DNA of 64,000 nucleotides, taken from positions 1,222,001 to 1,286,000 of the forward strand of contig NZ_MVAB01000001.1 in NCBI RefSeq assembly GCF_002026305.1, read 5' to 3'. Below are positions 27,543 through 36,681 of this stretch, piece by piece. This stretch comes from Vagococcus martis. GTDB taxonomy: Bacteria; Bacillota; Bacilli; Lactobacillales; Vagococcaceae. The notes beneath the pieces were generated by a model. That model was given only the letters and a program-made list of their open reading frames with translations, searched no databases and had not been told where the DNA came from. Numbering within the stretch: the first letter of the stretch is position 1; each line of letters begins with the position of its first letter. The position numbers and the translations under genes are program-made.

Positions 27543-27580
27543 AGACCTAAAACATTTTGTTACGTTTTAGGTCTCTTTTA
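27543..27580 (+). terminator. Rho-independent terminator
   Basis: AGACCTAAAAC pairs with GTTTTAGGTCT, then CTTTT. Confidence 0.88.
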
Positions 27581-27675
27581 TTTGTTTTTTCACAATTTAT
27601 TGTTTAATGAAGTAGCACAAATACGTATTGGTATAACAAGGTTTTGAGTTTTTTTACTGTGTTTCACTAAAGATT

Positions 27676-27703
27676 ATTTTGATTACATAACTTACAAAAG
27701 TAT
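27676..27703 (+). promoter_or_regulatory. Candidate response-regulator site upstream of the acid-carrier operon
   Basis: ATTTTGATTACA, 4 nt, then CTTACAAAAGTAT. Nearly the same string is at 32283-32309 before the two-component genes. It lies 116 bp upstream of the carrier start. Confidence 0.5.
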
Positions 27704-27818
27704 CATTAATTACAGATTGTTCACTTATTCACAGAATGGCTTTATGATATGTATGTAAAGCAAAGGAGCATGCAACCTTTTGTGATATAACACACAATGA
27801 TTAATGGAGGATTTACAT

Positions 27819-28874
27819 ATGAATATCGGAGAAGTCATTAAAACAACCATGACTGATATGAATATTATCAGTGCGATAACATCAACAGTATTTATTATTT
27901 TATTAGGGTTCTTTTGTCGCAAGAAAGGAATTTTCTCTGCAGAAGTAGGAAAAATTTTATCAAAAGTTGTATTAAGTGTGGCATTGCCAGCATTGGCCTT
28001 TAATGCATTTATGCAAGATATCAAAAGTGAAACACTAAAACAAGGAATGAACGTGTTAATTTGGGGTATTGTCATTTATATTATTTTAATTTTTGTTTCT
28101 AAGCCATTATTTATGAAATATAAAGGTGACAAACAAGATACTTTACGCGTTTTAACTATTTTTGGGTCAACAACATTTTTTGGCACACCAATCGTGAGTG
28201 CTATTTACGGACCAATTGGTGTGATGTTTTCTTCAATTTTTAACATTGGTTACCGAATTTTCTTATACTCATACGGCTACATCAAAATGAGTGGATTAAA
28301 AATGGAACTTAAAAATATTAAAACAATGTTTTTAAACCCAATTGTTATTGCAACATTTGCAGGATTATTCATCTGGGTATTCCAAGGATATTTACCACAA
28401 GTTAGTGTGACAAATGCTGAAGGTGTGGTTAATCAAGTGGCATTCTTACGTATCGATCAAACAGCTGTTTGGTTATTTAAACCAATGACTTATTTAGCAG
28501 GACTAGCTTCACCACTTGCTTGGTTATCAATTGGGGCTACTTTAGGTGAAGTGAGCTTTAAAGATGCAGCATCAGACAAAACATCTTGGTATTACAGTGT
28601 GATGAAAGTCATTGTTGTACCAGTTATAAACATTGTATTATTAGCGATTTTAACTATGACTCACATTTTACCAGTAAGTTACGAAGCATTAGCAACAATC
28701 GTCATCATGATGGCTGCACCAACAGCTACAGTAGCGGCTGCTTATGCGATTAGCTTTGATAAAAAACCACTTCTAGCTTCAAATGCATCTCTTATTTCAA
28801 CAGTATTAGCTGTTGTCATGACACCAGTATGGATTGTAGTGCTAGAAATGATTAGTAAAATGGGTATTTTTTAA
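27819..28874 (+). CDS. AEC-family transporter (auxin efflux carrier type), probable organic-acid permease
   Basis: 351 residues from the ATG at 27819, 8 nt after GGAGG; an in-frame start at 27804 overlaps that site. About ten hydrophobic helices in the two-fold AEC layout; RKKGIFSAEVGKILSKVVLSVALPALAF near residues 30-57 is family-typical. Bacterial AEC carriers in lactic acid bacteria include malate permeases (MleP type). The next gene is a 2-hydroxyacid dehydrogenase, and a DcuSR-like sensor system follows, so a hydroxy- or oxo-acid substrate is inferred. Confidence 0.8.
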   Translation: MNIGEVIKTTMTDMNIISAITSTVFIILLGFFCRKKGIFSAEVGKILSKVVLSVALPALAFNAFMQDIKSETLKQGMNVLIWGIVIYIILIFVSKPLFMKYKGDKQDTLRVLTIFGSTTFFGTPIVSAIYGPIGVMFSSIFNIGYRIFLYSYGYIKMSGLKMELKNIKTMFLNPIVIATFAGLFIWVFQGYLPQVSVTNAEGVVNQVAFLRIDQTAVWLFKPMTYLAGLASPLAWLSIGATLGEVSFKDAASDKTSWYYSVMKVIVVPVINIVLLAILTMTHILPVSYEALATIVIMMAAPTATVAAAYAISFDKKPLLASNASLISTVLAVVMTPVWIVVLEMISKMGIF

Positions 28875-28908
28875 CCTAATACATGATTAAGAAAGAAGAG
28901 GGATAGAC

Positions 28909-29910
28909 ATGACATTCAAAATAGCTTGTTACGGTGTACGACCAAATGAGGTGGAATACTTTAACGATTTAAATAAATATAATTATGATTTAACATTAAT
29001 TGAAGAATTATTGACGCATGATAATATTGAAACAGCATATAACCATGATGCGGTCTTATTACGAGGAAATTGTGTAGCGGATCGAGAAAATATCGAGAAA
29101 ATGTCAGAACATGGTGTAAAATTTGTCTTTACACGTACAGTTGGGTTTAATCATATTGATTTAGCAGCAGCAAAGGATTATCACATGGAAGTGGCAAGAG
29201 TACCATCATACTCACCAAATGCTATCGCTGAATTGTCATTGACTTTAGCTATGATGTTGTTAAGACATACTTCTTATATGACCATGAAAACAAGTAATAA
29301 AAACTTTATTGTAGATAACACGATGTTTAGTAAAGAAATTAGAAACTGTAAAGTGGGAATTATTGGGACTGGTAAAATTGGTCTAACAGAAGCCAAGTTA
29401 TTTGATGGATTAGGTGCAACAGTACTAGGTTATGATATTTATGAAAATGATGCAGCAAAAGATGTTTTAACTTATACAAATCTAGATGATTTATTAGCAC
29501 AATCTGATATTGTCAGTATCCATGTACCTTATATTCCTGGTGAAAATGACCAAATGATTAATGCAGAATTTATTAGTAAAATGAAAAAAGGGGCTATCTT
29601 GATTAATACAGCTCGTGGGGAATTACAAGATAATCAAGCTATTTTAGATGCCTTACACACACATCAATTAGAAGGTTTTGGGACTGATGTATTTGCAAAT
29701 GAAAAAGAGTTATTCTTCAAAGAATTTGGTACAGAACAAACATTACCAGATCCGACAGTAGAAGAATTAATTAAACTGTATCCTAGAGTATTGGTTACAC
29801 CTCACGTTGGATCTAATACAGATGAAGCGTTAATCAATATGATTGAAACAAGTTTTGAGAATTTCCATTCAGTGTTAGAATCAGGTAAAACAGTTAACAG
29901 CGTTCTATAA
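28909..29910 (+). CDS. D-2-hydroxyacid dehydrogenase (D-lactate dehydrogenase-like)
   Basis: 333 residues, the size of the D-LDH/VanH/HicDH group. The NAD-binding motif is VGIIGTGKIGLTEA near residue 150. Catalytic residues are visible: Arg in NTARGELQDN near 235, Glu in TDVFANEKE near 263 and His in TPHVGSNTDE near 297. It interconverts a 2-oxoacid and its D-2-hydroxy form with NADH. GAAGAGGG precedes the ATG. It follows the carrier by 34 bp, suggesting reduction or oxidation of the imported acid. Exact substrate cannot be read from sequence. Confidence 0.85.
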   Translation: MTFKIACYGVRPNEVEYFNDLNKYNYDLTLIEELLTHDNIETAYNHDAVLLRGNCVADRENIEKMSEHGVKFVFTRTVGFNHIDLAAAKDYHMEVARVPSYSPNAIAELSLTLAMMLLRHTSYMTMKTSNKNFIVDNTMFSKEIRNCKVGIIGTGKIGLTEAKLFDGLGATVLGYDIYENDAAKDVLTYTNLDDLLAQSDIVSIHVPYIPGENDQMINAEFISKMKKGAILINTARGELQDNQAILDALHTHQLEGFGTDVFANEKELFFKEFGTEQTLPDPTVEELIKLYPRVLVTPHVGSNTDEALINMIETSFENFHSVLESGKTVNSVL

Positions 29911-29947
29911 GAAAAACACCTCCAATGCACTTTGGAGGTGTTTTTCT
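29910..29947. terminator. Bidirectional terminator between convergent units
   Basis: A 16-bp stem from AGAAAAACACCTCCAA and TTGGAGGTGTTTTTCT with a 6-nt loop; T runs on both strands. It touches the stop of the minus-strand response regulator. Confidence 0.92.
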
Positions 29948-30626
29948 ATGTTTTTTTATAGCGTGTGATTGGCCGTCCAATTTCTTGATAGACAATATCT
30001 TCTGTGAGGTATTTTGATTCGACTAGAAACGTTAAATATTTTTTAGTTGAAATACGTGAAATCCCCACTTTTTTTGCTAACTCTTCTGTTGAAAAAGGAT
30101 GTGACTCATCTTCAATTTTCTTAAGCACTTTCTCCATGGTTAATTTTGCCAGTCCTTTTGGTAAAGAAGAAGATATGGAAAGCGAAGGTTGTTTAGGCGT
30201 ATGTTCGTTAAATAAAGCATCAATGCTTTCTTGATTAGCATGATCTATTTGACTAATTAATTTTTTTTGGTTTATCACTTTTTGTATTGCTAAAGTAAAC
30301 CGCTCAACAGTAAACGGCTTAACTAAATAATCTACAACCCCAAGAGTTAATGCTTTTTGAATGGTTTCCATATCGTTTGCAGCGGTGATGAGAATAACTG
30401 GTACTTGATTATTCTTTTTGCGTAATTCAGTTAAAAAGTCTATGCCTGTTCGAGTTGGTAGATAGTTGTCTAGTAATATTAAATCTACTGAATAGTTTGT
30501 TAAAAAAGGCGTAGCATCAATAGTTGAACGACAATTTCCAATGATATGAGCAGAGGGAATATGTGTTAAAAAATCTGCATTTAATTTAGCAACCATCGGA
30601 TCATCTTCAATAATTAGAACGTTCAT
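29946..30626 (-). CDS. CitB/DcuR-family response regulator
   Basis: 226 residues. The receiver domain has acidic residues in IIEDDPMVAKL, the phosphorylation Asp in VDLILLDNYLP near residue 54 and Lys in VDYLVKPF near 105. The C-terminal helix-turn-helix reads FSTEELAKKVGISRISTKKYL, typical of the CitT/DcuR/DpiA group that senses carboxylates. Its start overlaps the kinase gene by 20 bp. Likely targets are the carrier-dehydrogenase operon and its own operon, which share an upstream motif. Confidence 0.88.
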   Translation of the reverse strand: MNVLIIEDDPMVAKLNADFLTHIPSAHIIGNCRSTIDATPFLTNYSVDLILLDNYLPTRTGIDFLTELRKKNNQVPVILITAANDMETIQKALTLGVVDYLVKPFTVERFTLAIQKVINQKKLISQIDHANQESIDALFNEHTPKQPSLSISSSLPKGLAKLTMEKVLKKIEDESHPFSTEELAKKVGISRISTKKYLTFLVESKYLTEDIVYQEIGRPITRYKKT

Positions 30627-32256
30627 TTTTTTCTCCTTTTCGGCTCAAAGGTAGCTCAATATAGACCGTTGCTCCTGTATTGTCATTATTATTAGTTATA
30701 TCAATTAAACCGCCATGTTCATTGACGATGCGGTAAATGGCATGTAATCCGTAGCCTCTGCCAGCTCCTTTAGTAGAGAACCCTTTTTGAAAGAGCTTAT
30801 CTATGTCACTACTTTGGATACCATATCCACTATCAATCACTTCTATAATCAAAATATGCCCTTCTACTTCATAAGATAGACTAAGAGTTATTTGTTTAGT
30901 GTGCTGATTTTTTGTTGCATCAATGGCATTATCTAGTAAATTACCTAGGATTTGAATGATCTTATGCACATAGTTATCCATTTCTAAGTCTGGTAAAAAT
31001 GATGTTGGATTCAGTGTTAATGAAACAGTTTGTTCTTTTGCTTCATTTATTTTTCCAAGAATAAAACCAGCAATAGCAGGCGATTTTATGATGTCAGTAA
31101 CGTACCCAACTTCCTGTTTATAATCATGACTGATTTGTTGAATATATTCTTGAACTAAGTCATACTTTTCTTGTTCAATAAGCCCCATAATGACATGTGT
31201 TTTATTCATAAATTCATGTGTTTGAGCGCGTAAGGCATCAATGTACTGTTGCGTGCCGCTTAATGTATGAATGAGTTGACTCATCTCAGATTGATCTCTA
31301 AATGTTACAACAGCCCCATTAAAAACATTGCGAATCATAACTGGTGAAGTTGTGGCAATGAAAGTAGTAGTATTGAGCAATAACTCTTGATCAGTTTGCT
31401 TTTGTTTTGATGTGAAGCATTTTTTAAAAAAAACAGTATATAATTGAGTATCAATTTTGTTGTTTTCAGCTAGTTGAAATGATGAATCTAGTGAAGTTAA
31501 TAAATTAACAGCAGCTTGATTAATCAGAGTGATGTCTTTATCTTTATTGATAGCAATAATACCTTCATTGATTTCATCGTTAATGAGTTGTTTTTCTTGA
31601 ACTAAACGGGAAATATCACCAGGTTCCAAACCTAATAGAATATGTTTAATGGCTTTACTACTAATTAGAGCACCGATAATCCCTATAACTAATCCAATTA
31701 ATAAAATTAAGGCTACTTTGATTTGTATATTACTAATATCGCTTTGTAATGTGTCTAAGGTAATGCCCGCACAAATTACTCCTATGATACGGTGATTCTC
31801 ATCTTTTACTGGAACAAAAAAGCGAATGCCATCCCCTAGAATTCCTTTTTTTTGAGAAAAATGAGCATCACCGTTAAGCGCTCTTCTAGCATCATCTAGA
31901 TCGGAAAAATGTTGTCCAATGGCATTGGGGTCTGGATGTGACAATCGTATAAGTTCTTTATCTAGTACGACAATAAAGTCCATATTACTAAGCTTTGCAA
32001 TTTCTAAAGAAAGCTCTTGAATGTTTTTAGAAGTTTCATCGTTGATTAGAGCATTCTTTACTTGCTCATCTGTAGCAAAAACTTTAGCTATAGTAGACAT
32101 TTTATCTTTAGCATATCTGTATTCATTTTGAACAACATAGCGTTCAAGATATATGGATGATAATATGAGTGAAATAAGCGTTGTCAGAAGCACAATAAAT
32201 ATAATAATTGATTTTAATGAAAAGCGACTCATCAATTGGCTAAATTTTTGTTGCAT
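30607..32256 (-). CDS. CitA/DcuS-family sensor histidine kinase
   Basis: 549 residues. Two membrane helices (residues about 15-35 and 180-203) bracket an extracellular PDC/Cache sensor domain that carries RLSHPDPNAIGQHF, typical of citrate/malate sensors. A cytoplasmic PAS domain follows, then the histidine box RAQTHEFMNKTHVIMGLIE near residue 345 and the ATPase motifs GNLLDNAIDAT and GYGLHAIYRIVNEHGG. AAGGAG lies upstream of the ATG. It probably senses an extracellular carboxylic acid and phosphorylates the regulator beside it. Confidence 0.9.
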   Translation of the reverse strand: MQQKFSQLMSRFSLKSIIIFIVLLTTLISLILSSIYLERYVVQNEYRYAKDKMSTIAKVFATDEQVKNALINDETSKNIQELSLEIAKLSNMDFIVVLDKELIRLSHPDPNAIGQHFSDLDDARRALNGDAHFSQKKGILGDGIRFFVPVKDENHRIIGVICAGITLDTLQSDISNIQIKVALILLIGLVIGIIGALISSKAIKHILLGLEPGDISRLVQEKQLINDEINEGIIAINKDKDITLINQAAVNLLTSLDSSFQLAENNKIDTQLYTVFFKKCFTSKQKQTDQELLLNTTTFIATTSPVMIRNVFNGAVVTFRDQSEMSQLIHTLSGTQQYIDALRAQTHEFMNKTHVIMGLIEQEKYDLVQEYIQQISHDYKQEVGYVTDIIKSPAIAGFILGKINEAKEQTVSLTLNPTSFLPDLEMDNYVHKIIQILGNLLDNAIDATKNQHTKQITLSLSYEVEGHILIIEVIDSGYGIQSSDIDKLFQKGFSTKGAGRGYGLHAIYRIVNEHGGLIDITNNNDNTGATVYIELPLSRKGEKNERSNY

Positions 32257-32282
32257 TTTTACGAACTCCTTGACTGATAATA

Positions 32283-32309
32283 ATTTTGATTATAGCCTAC
32301 AAAAGATAT
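32283..32309 (-). promoter_or_regulatory. Candidate response-regulator site upstream of the sensor kinase
   Basis: ATTTTGATTATA, 2 nt, then CCTACAAAAGATAT on the plus strand, 27 bp from the kinase start. It matches 27676-27703 except for a 2-nt difference in the middle and few substitutions. Orientation relative to the gene is opposite to the other copy. Confidence 0.5.
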
Positions 32310-32406
32310 ATATGTAATAATTATTTGGTTAATTAGTCAAAACAACTGATTTAAACAACGAATAATGAACAAGATGTATAAAAAATAAATAGAAAAAGAG
32401 AGCCTA

Positions 32407-32976
32407 TTATTTGGCTTTCTTTTTCTCAATACATAAGACTGATGGGGGATTATTTTGTTGGTTAATGAATTGATAGGTTAAAACGGAGTAGGAATCTTGT
32501 GGTAGGGTTTTAGCAAATGAAAGGACCTCTTTTTTTTCACTCATACCTTCATCATGCCCTGAATAAAGTACTAAAACCAATCGGCCACCTTCTACTAAAA
32601 TGGTTAGTAGTGAAGCAATCGCAGATAGTGTTGTTTTACTCTTTGTGGTAATTTGTTTATCACCTCGAGGTAAGTAACCTAAATTAAAGATAGCAGCCTT
32701 AATCATTGTATTATCTGGTAAATAAGTTAAGGCGTTTTGATGTCCATCTTTAATAAGAGATGTATTTTGAGTGCCTTGCTTTTCTAATTTTTGTCGTGTT
32801 GATTCCAAGGCTTTTTCTTGTATATCAAACGCATAAACATGTCCGTCATTCTCAACTAATTGACTTAAAAAGACTGTATCATGTCCATTTCCCATGGTTG
32901 CATCAATGACCACATCACCAGGTTGAACACATTCACTTAATAGCTGATGACTAAAATGAAGAGCTGTTTTAAGCAT
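32407..32976 (-). CDS. ytqB: Class I SAM-dependent methyltransferase, YtqB family (rRNA methylase-like)
   Basis: 189 residues from the ATG at 32976, which overlaps the end of ytqA and has AAGGAG upstream; an earlier start at 33000 overlaps more. The SAM-binding motif is VVIDATMGNGHDTVFLS near residue 22, with FNLGYLPRGDK near 100, both typical of the YtqB group. Target RNA is not known. Translational coupling with ytqA is conserved in Firmicutes. Confidence 0.85.
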   Translation of the reverse strand: MLKTALHFSHQLLSECVQPGDVVIDATMGNGHDTVFLSQLVENDGHVYAFDIQEKALESTRQKLEKQGTQNTSLIKDGHQNALTYLPDNTMIKAAIFNLGYLPRGDKQITTKSKTTLSAIASLLTILVEGGRLVLVLYSGHDEGMSEKKEVLSFAKTLPQDSYSVLTYQFINQQNNPPSVLCIEKKKAK

Positions 32977-33931
32977 GTCCCTGAGCTCCTTTTCTAACAT
33001 TATAAATACCTTGATAGGTTTGTCGTTTTTCTAACTCCTGATCAATTCCATTGAGTACTTCCCATTTTTGTAAGCTCCACATGGGACCGATAATCGATTC
33101 TCTTGGTGCATCACCTGTTAAACGATGGATAATAATTTCTGGTGGGATAATTTCAAGTTGATCACACGTTAATTTCGTGTATGCTTCTTGTGTCATGAGT
33201 TGCAATCGTCCTTCAAGGTAATCTTTTTCCATTTTGGTATTAGACATTAAGTGCAGAAGATGAAGCTTAATTCCTTGAATATCAGAATCTAATACAGTTC
33301 GTTTAACATTTTCCATCATCATGTCATAGTTCTCACCCGGTAACCCATTAATTAAGTGAGTGCAGACATTTATATTGTGTTTTCTCAGTTTTTCAACAGC
33401 ATCTAAATAAGTTTGATAGTCATGTGCTCTATTGATACAGTCGCTTGTTTCTTCATAAGTTGTTTGTAAACCAAGTTCTACCCAAAGATATAATCGTTGA
33501 TTTAACTCAGCCAAATAGTCAACAACGTCATCCGGCAAACAATCCGGACGCGTACCAATTGACAACCCCACAACACCTTCTTCATTGATTACTTGTTCAA
33601 AACGATGTTTTAAGACGTCAAGAGGAGCGTGAGTATTAGTAAAATTTTGAAAGTATACGATATATTGTGTCGTATTTGGCCATTTTTTATGCATTTGGTC
33701 GACTTCTTTACGGAATTGTACAGGTAATGGATCACTTGGTGCGATAATCATGTCACCAGAACCTGAGACACTACAAAATGTGCATCCACCACGTGCTACT
33801 GTTCCATCTCGGTTAGGGCAATCAAATCCTCCGTCGATTGGTACCTTAAAAACTTTTTCTGAAAAAACTTCCCTGAGTGCGGCATTCCACGTGTAGTATC
33901 GTTTCAAATCTCCTTTTTTGTAAGCAAACAT
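32969..33931 (-). CDS. ytqA: Radical SAM protein, TIGR01212/YtqA family
   Basis: 320 residues. The iron-sulfur motif is CPNRDGTVARGGCTFC (near residues 38-53), a spaced variant (CX9-CX2-C within the first pair region) typical of the YtqA/Elp3-like group. Further conserved segments are GLSIGTRPDCLPDDVVDYL and HLINGLPGE. Substrate unknown, probably a tRNA or other RNA. Paired with ytqB and 3 bp from the PAP2 gene upstream. Confidence 0.87.
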   Translation of the reverse strand: MFAYKKGDLKRYYTWNAALREVFSEKVFKVPIDGGFDCPNRDGTVARGGCTFCSVSGSGDMIIAPSDPLPVQFRKEVDQMHKKWPNTTQYIVYFQNFTNTHAPLDVLKHRFEQVINEEGVVGLSIGTRPDCLPDDVVDYLAELNQRLYLWVELGLQTTYEETSDCINRAHDYQTYLDAVEKLRKHNINVCTHLINGLPGENYDMMMENVKRTVLDSDIQGIKLHLLHLMSNTKMEKDYLEGRLQLMTQEAYTKLTCDQLEIIPPEIIIHRLTGDAPRESIIGPMWSLQKWEVLNGIDQELEKRQTYQGIYNVRKGAQGHA

Positions 33932-33933
33932 GT

Positions 33934-34590
33934 CTACCTTGTCCCTTCAAATCGTTGAATAAAATCATATTTTTTAAAGTATGGATAGCTAAACGTTAAC
34001 CAACATGCTCCTAATAGATAGCCACCTAAAATATCTGTTGGGTAGTGAACGCCAAGATAAATTCGACTAGCACCAATCAATAAGATAATGATTCCCAACG
34101 CAATTTGGATGACAAGTCTCATCGCTTTATTATCAATATATTGATAGGCTAAAAAGATGAGTGTTCCGTAAAAAAGCATACTCCCCATAGCATGCCCACT
34201 TGGAAAACTTGAATGTTTCGCCACAACGAGATGTTCCACAGACGGACGCGGACGATTGAATAGATATTTTAAGCTAATATTCCCAATACCTGATAGAAGA
34301 ACAGTATTAATAGCTAGCCAATAAGAAGCTACCTTATTTTTTAATTTAAAAAATAAGACACCAAAACTTACGATGAATAATAAGACAATCGTAACGGTAT
34401 TACCGAATTTAGTAAAATATTTGAAAAAAATGGTTTTCTCAGGTGTGAGTGTTCCTCTAATAAGTTGTTGAATGGGTTGATCAATCGCTTTTAGTATCGC
34501 CTCGTTAGATACCACGAAGTAAGCAATTACTGCAAAAAGTAACAAACAAATACTTGCAGCATAAGACCAATATAATTTCGATGTTTTCAT
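33934..34590 (-). CDS. PAP2-family membrane phosphatase
   Basis: 218 residues from the ATG at 34590, 8 nt after AGGAGG. Six membrane helices. The three-part phosphatase signature is complete: KYLFNRPRP near residue 108, PSGHAMGS near 130 and SRIYLGVHYPTDILGG near 178. Such enzymes dephosphorylate lipid phosphates, including undecaprenyl pyrophosphate (PgpB/BcrC type). Substrate here is not determined. First gene of a three-gene minus-strand unit with ytqA and ytqB. Confidence 0.88.
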   Translation of the reverse strand: MKTSKLYWSYAASICLLLFAVIAYFVVSNEAILKAIDQPIQQLIRGTLTPEKTIFFKYFTKFGNTVTIVLLFIVSFGVLFFKLKNKVASYWLAINTVLLSGIGNISLKYLFNRPRPSVEHLVVAKHSSFPSGHAMGSMLFYGTLIFLAYQYIDNKAMRLVIQIALGIIILLIGASRIYLGVHYPTDILGGYLLGACWLTFSYPYFKKYDFIQRFEGTR

Positions 34591-34662
34591 CAATATAACC
34601 TCCTAAAATCAAAAAACAGACTTTATTAACTTAATAACAAAGCCTGTTTATTATAACATGAT

Positions 34663-35718
34663 TTAATCATAACCATAATGTGTGTCATCGCTATCAAGTT
34701 CTTCCACTTCAATTTCACCATTCTTACTGGTTGCTTTAATGCTTATTTTCCCTTTATTTGTTTTGTATTTTCTATTAGAAGATAAATTTTTATTAAAAAT
34801 TGAAATATCTCCCAAAGTGGTTTCAAAATCAAGTTTATTATCTGAAATGGAAGATTCATCTGTTTCAATATCTATGTCCCCATTTGTAGTCGTCAATTCT
34901 GTATCAAAGTCTATATGATTGTCATGGAAGAGAATATCTCCGTGTTTTGATGTAACAACTGATTTTCCTGTTGTATGATTAATCGAGATGTCGCCATCTT
35001 CCGTTGTTATTTGTAGGTCACCTTTTGTATTGGCGGTAAAAACATCCCCCATATCTGTTGTGAGCGTCATCAACTTAGCCGTTGTATTTAATACACTGAT
35101 GTCATATAGTGTCGTATTGACAGATAATTCTTCTGATATTTTAGAATCATCTATAGAAAAATCTGTGTCTTGTTTAGGTTGTGATACTTGATTAGCGCGA
35201 ATGCTACTAAGTGATGCACTTCCATTTGCCATATTTAATTTGATATTATCCATTGAAAAATCATGCATTGATAGATTGACATTTTTTCCATTAATTGTCA
35301 CCGTTTCGTAATGTGTTGGAATACGTAAGTAAACTGTATCATCAGTGTAGTTATTTATATTGAAAATAGCAAAGGGATACGGATTTTCTTTATTCGTTGT
35401 TGGATTATTAATGGTTAAAGAAGACGTATCTTGTCCTTCTTTAAATGTCCAATCAGCTTGTTTTCTATTATCCAATTTGAAGTCGACACCTTGTTTATCC
35501 ATATAAATATACTGATCATCTGAACGAGTAAGCGTCACACTGGTTGGTGTATTAAAATGAATATCGAGAGTTTTATTTTTATTAGATTTTATTTTTTTAT
35601 GAATAGTATTTTCTTCACGTTCGTTTACTAGTTTTTTTTGCGTAATAAAAGTTCCTATTCCACCAACAATCATAAAAATAATGGCGATAACTATAGCGAA
35701 GAAAGTTCGTTTTTTCAT
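34663..35718 (-). CDS. Membrane-anchored DUF4097 beta-strand repeat protein
   Basis: 351 residues. One N-terminal membrane helix, then many short beta repeats rich in D, T and N of the form TTNGDIDIETDES and TTLGDISIFN, typical of DUF4097 (LiaG-like) adhesin-head proteins. It overlaps the DUF1700 gene by 4 bp (ATGA). In Firmicutes such pairs are often cell-envelope stress genes with a PadR regulator; no PadR gene is next to them here. Confidence 0.82.
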   Translation of the reverse strand: MKKRTFFAIVIAIIFMIVGGIGTFITQKKLVNEREENTIHKKIKSNKNKTLDIHFNTPTSVTLTRSDDQYIYMDKQGVDFKLDNRKQADWTFKEGQDTSSLTINNPTTNKENPYPFAIFNINNYTDDTVYLRIPTHYETVTINGKNVNLSMHDFSMDNIKLNMANGSASLSSIRANQVSQPKQDTDFSIDDSKISEELSVNTTLYDISVLNTTAKLMTLTTDMGDVFTANTKGDLQITTEDGDISINHTTGKSVVTSKHGDILFHDNHIDFDTELTTTNGDIDIETDESSISDNKLDFETTLGDISIFNKNLSSNRKYKTNKGKISIKATSKNGEIEVEELDSDDTHYGYD

Positions 35719-36341
35719 TTAGTAGAACCTCCTTTTAAAACAGACCAACACCATCGATGATAAATCATAAATAATTTGAAAGCCCCTTTAGTAATAGGTC
35801 TTATGATAATGAATCCTATTAAACCAATACCAAGTAGTATTAAACTAACAAAGAATTGGAACCAAGCATATGTTGAAACGGCCGTTCCTAATATAAACAG
35901 GCTAAATAAAGGACTAGCAAGAAATATACCGATAACCAACCATCCACTCATTAGGATAATAGCAATAAGTAAGATGACCCATATCATAAAAAAACTATTT
36001 AGGAGTGTTATTCCTAAAATTTCGAATAGTCGATTCATTCGTGAATTGTGAGGGATATATTTATTGTACGCTTCATCCTGCTTAGTAGTGTCATGAGTTA
36101 TTTCAATCCAGTCATCTTCGTAATCAGACTGCGTGTCAAAAGTTAATCCGAGTTTTTCCAAAATATTTTGGGCAATGTTTTTAGGGGAAGGAAGAGCTTG
36201 AGTAATCTCATATTCAGATAAGCCTAGGGCAGCCTTTTCATCAAAAATCTGATTATAAGTATCAAGAATGGCTTGTTGTTCTTCTTTAGATAATTGGTTT
36301 AAATAAAGTTTTAATTCAATCAAAAAATGTTCTTTATTCAT
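35715..36341 (-). CDS. DUF1700 (HAAS domain) membrane protein
   Basis: 208 residues. The N-terminal HAAS domain (FLIELKLYLNQLSKEEQQAIL... with the ALPSPKNIAQNIL segment near residue 50) is followed by three or four membrane helices. HAAS proteins usually work with PadR regulators and DUF4097 partners in envelope-stress circuits. GGAGAATGAG precedes the ATG. Promoter at 36376-36404. Confidence 0.82.
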   Translation of the reverse strand: MNKEHFLIELKLYLNQLSKEEQQAILDTYNQIFDEKAALGLSEYEITQALPSPKNIAQNILEKLGLTFDTQSDYEDDWIEITHDTTKQDEAYNKYIPHNSRMNRLFEILGITLLNSFFMIWVILLIAIILMSGWLVIGIFLASPLFSLFILGTAVSTYAWFQFFVSLILLGIGLIGFIIIRPITKGAFKLFMIYHRWCWSVLKGGSTK

Positions 36342-36681
36342 CTCATTCTCCTGTCTATTAAGACTATTAAATTTAATATACCTTCTAATAAATTGTATAA
36401 CAATGAAAAGAGAGATAAATCATCCTAAAGTATGAGTTTTACCAGGTAATTAATGAATTAATATGTCAGTTGTATGACAATCAAAAAAAACAACAGATAT
36501 GCTTGCTATTCATTTTTATAGATGATTTAATGATAGTAATAAGACTTTTTTTAACAAATATATGAACGAAAAATGAACTGAAATAATTTGATTTAATATA
36601 AAAAATAGGTCATAGCATTAATTGTGTTTTTGCAATTAGGTTATTTTTTAGACTTTATCATTTAGGAGAAGAGAGATAAAT
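36342..36681. promoter_or_regulatory. Divergent promoter region (DUF1700 operon / autolysin)
   Basis: On the minus strand, TTGTTA and TATATT with a 17-bp spacer (36376-36404) fit a promoter for the DUF1700 unit. Toward the autolysin there is a small hairpin (TAATTG/CAATTA near 36620-36641) and the ribosome site TAGGAGAAGAG. The rest is AT-rich without a recognisable signal. Confidence 0.5.
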
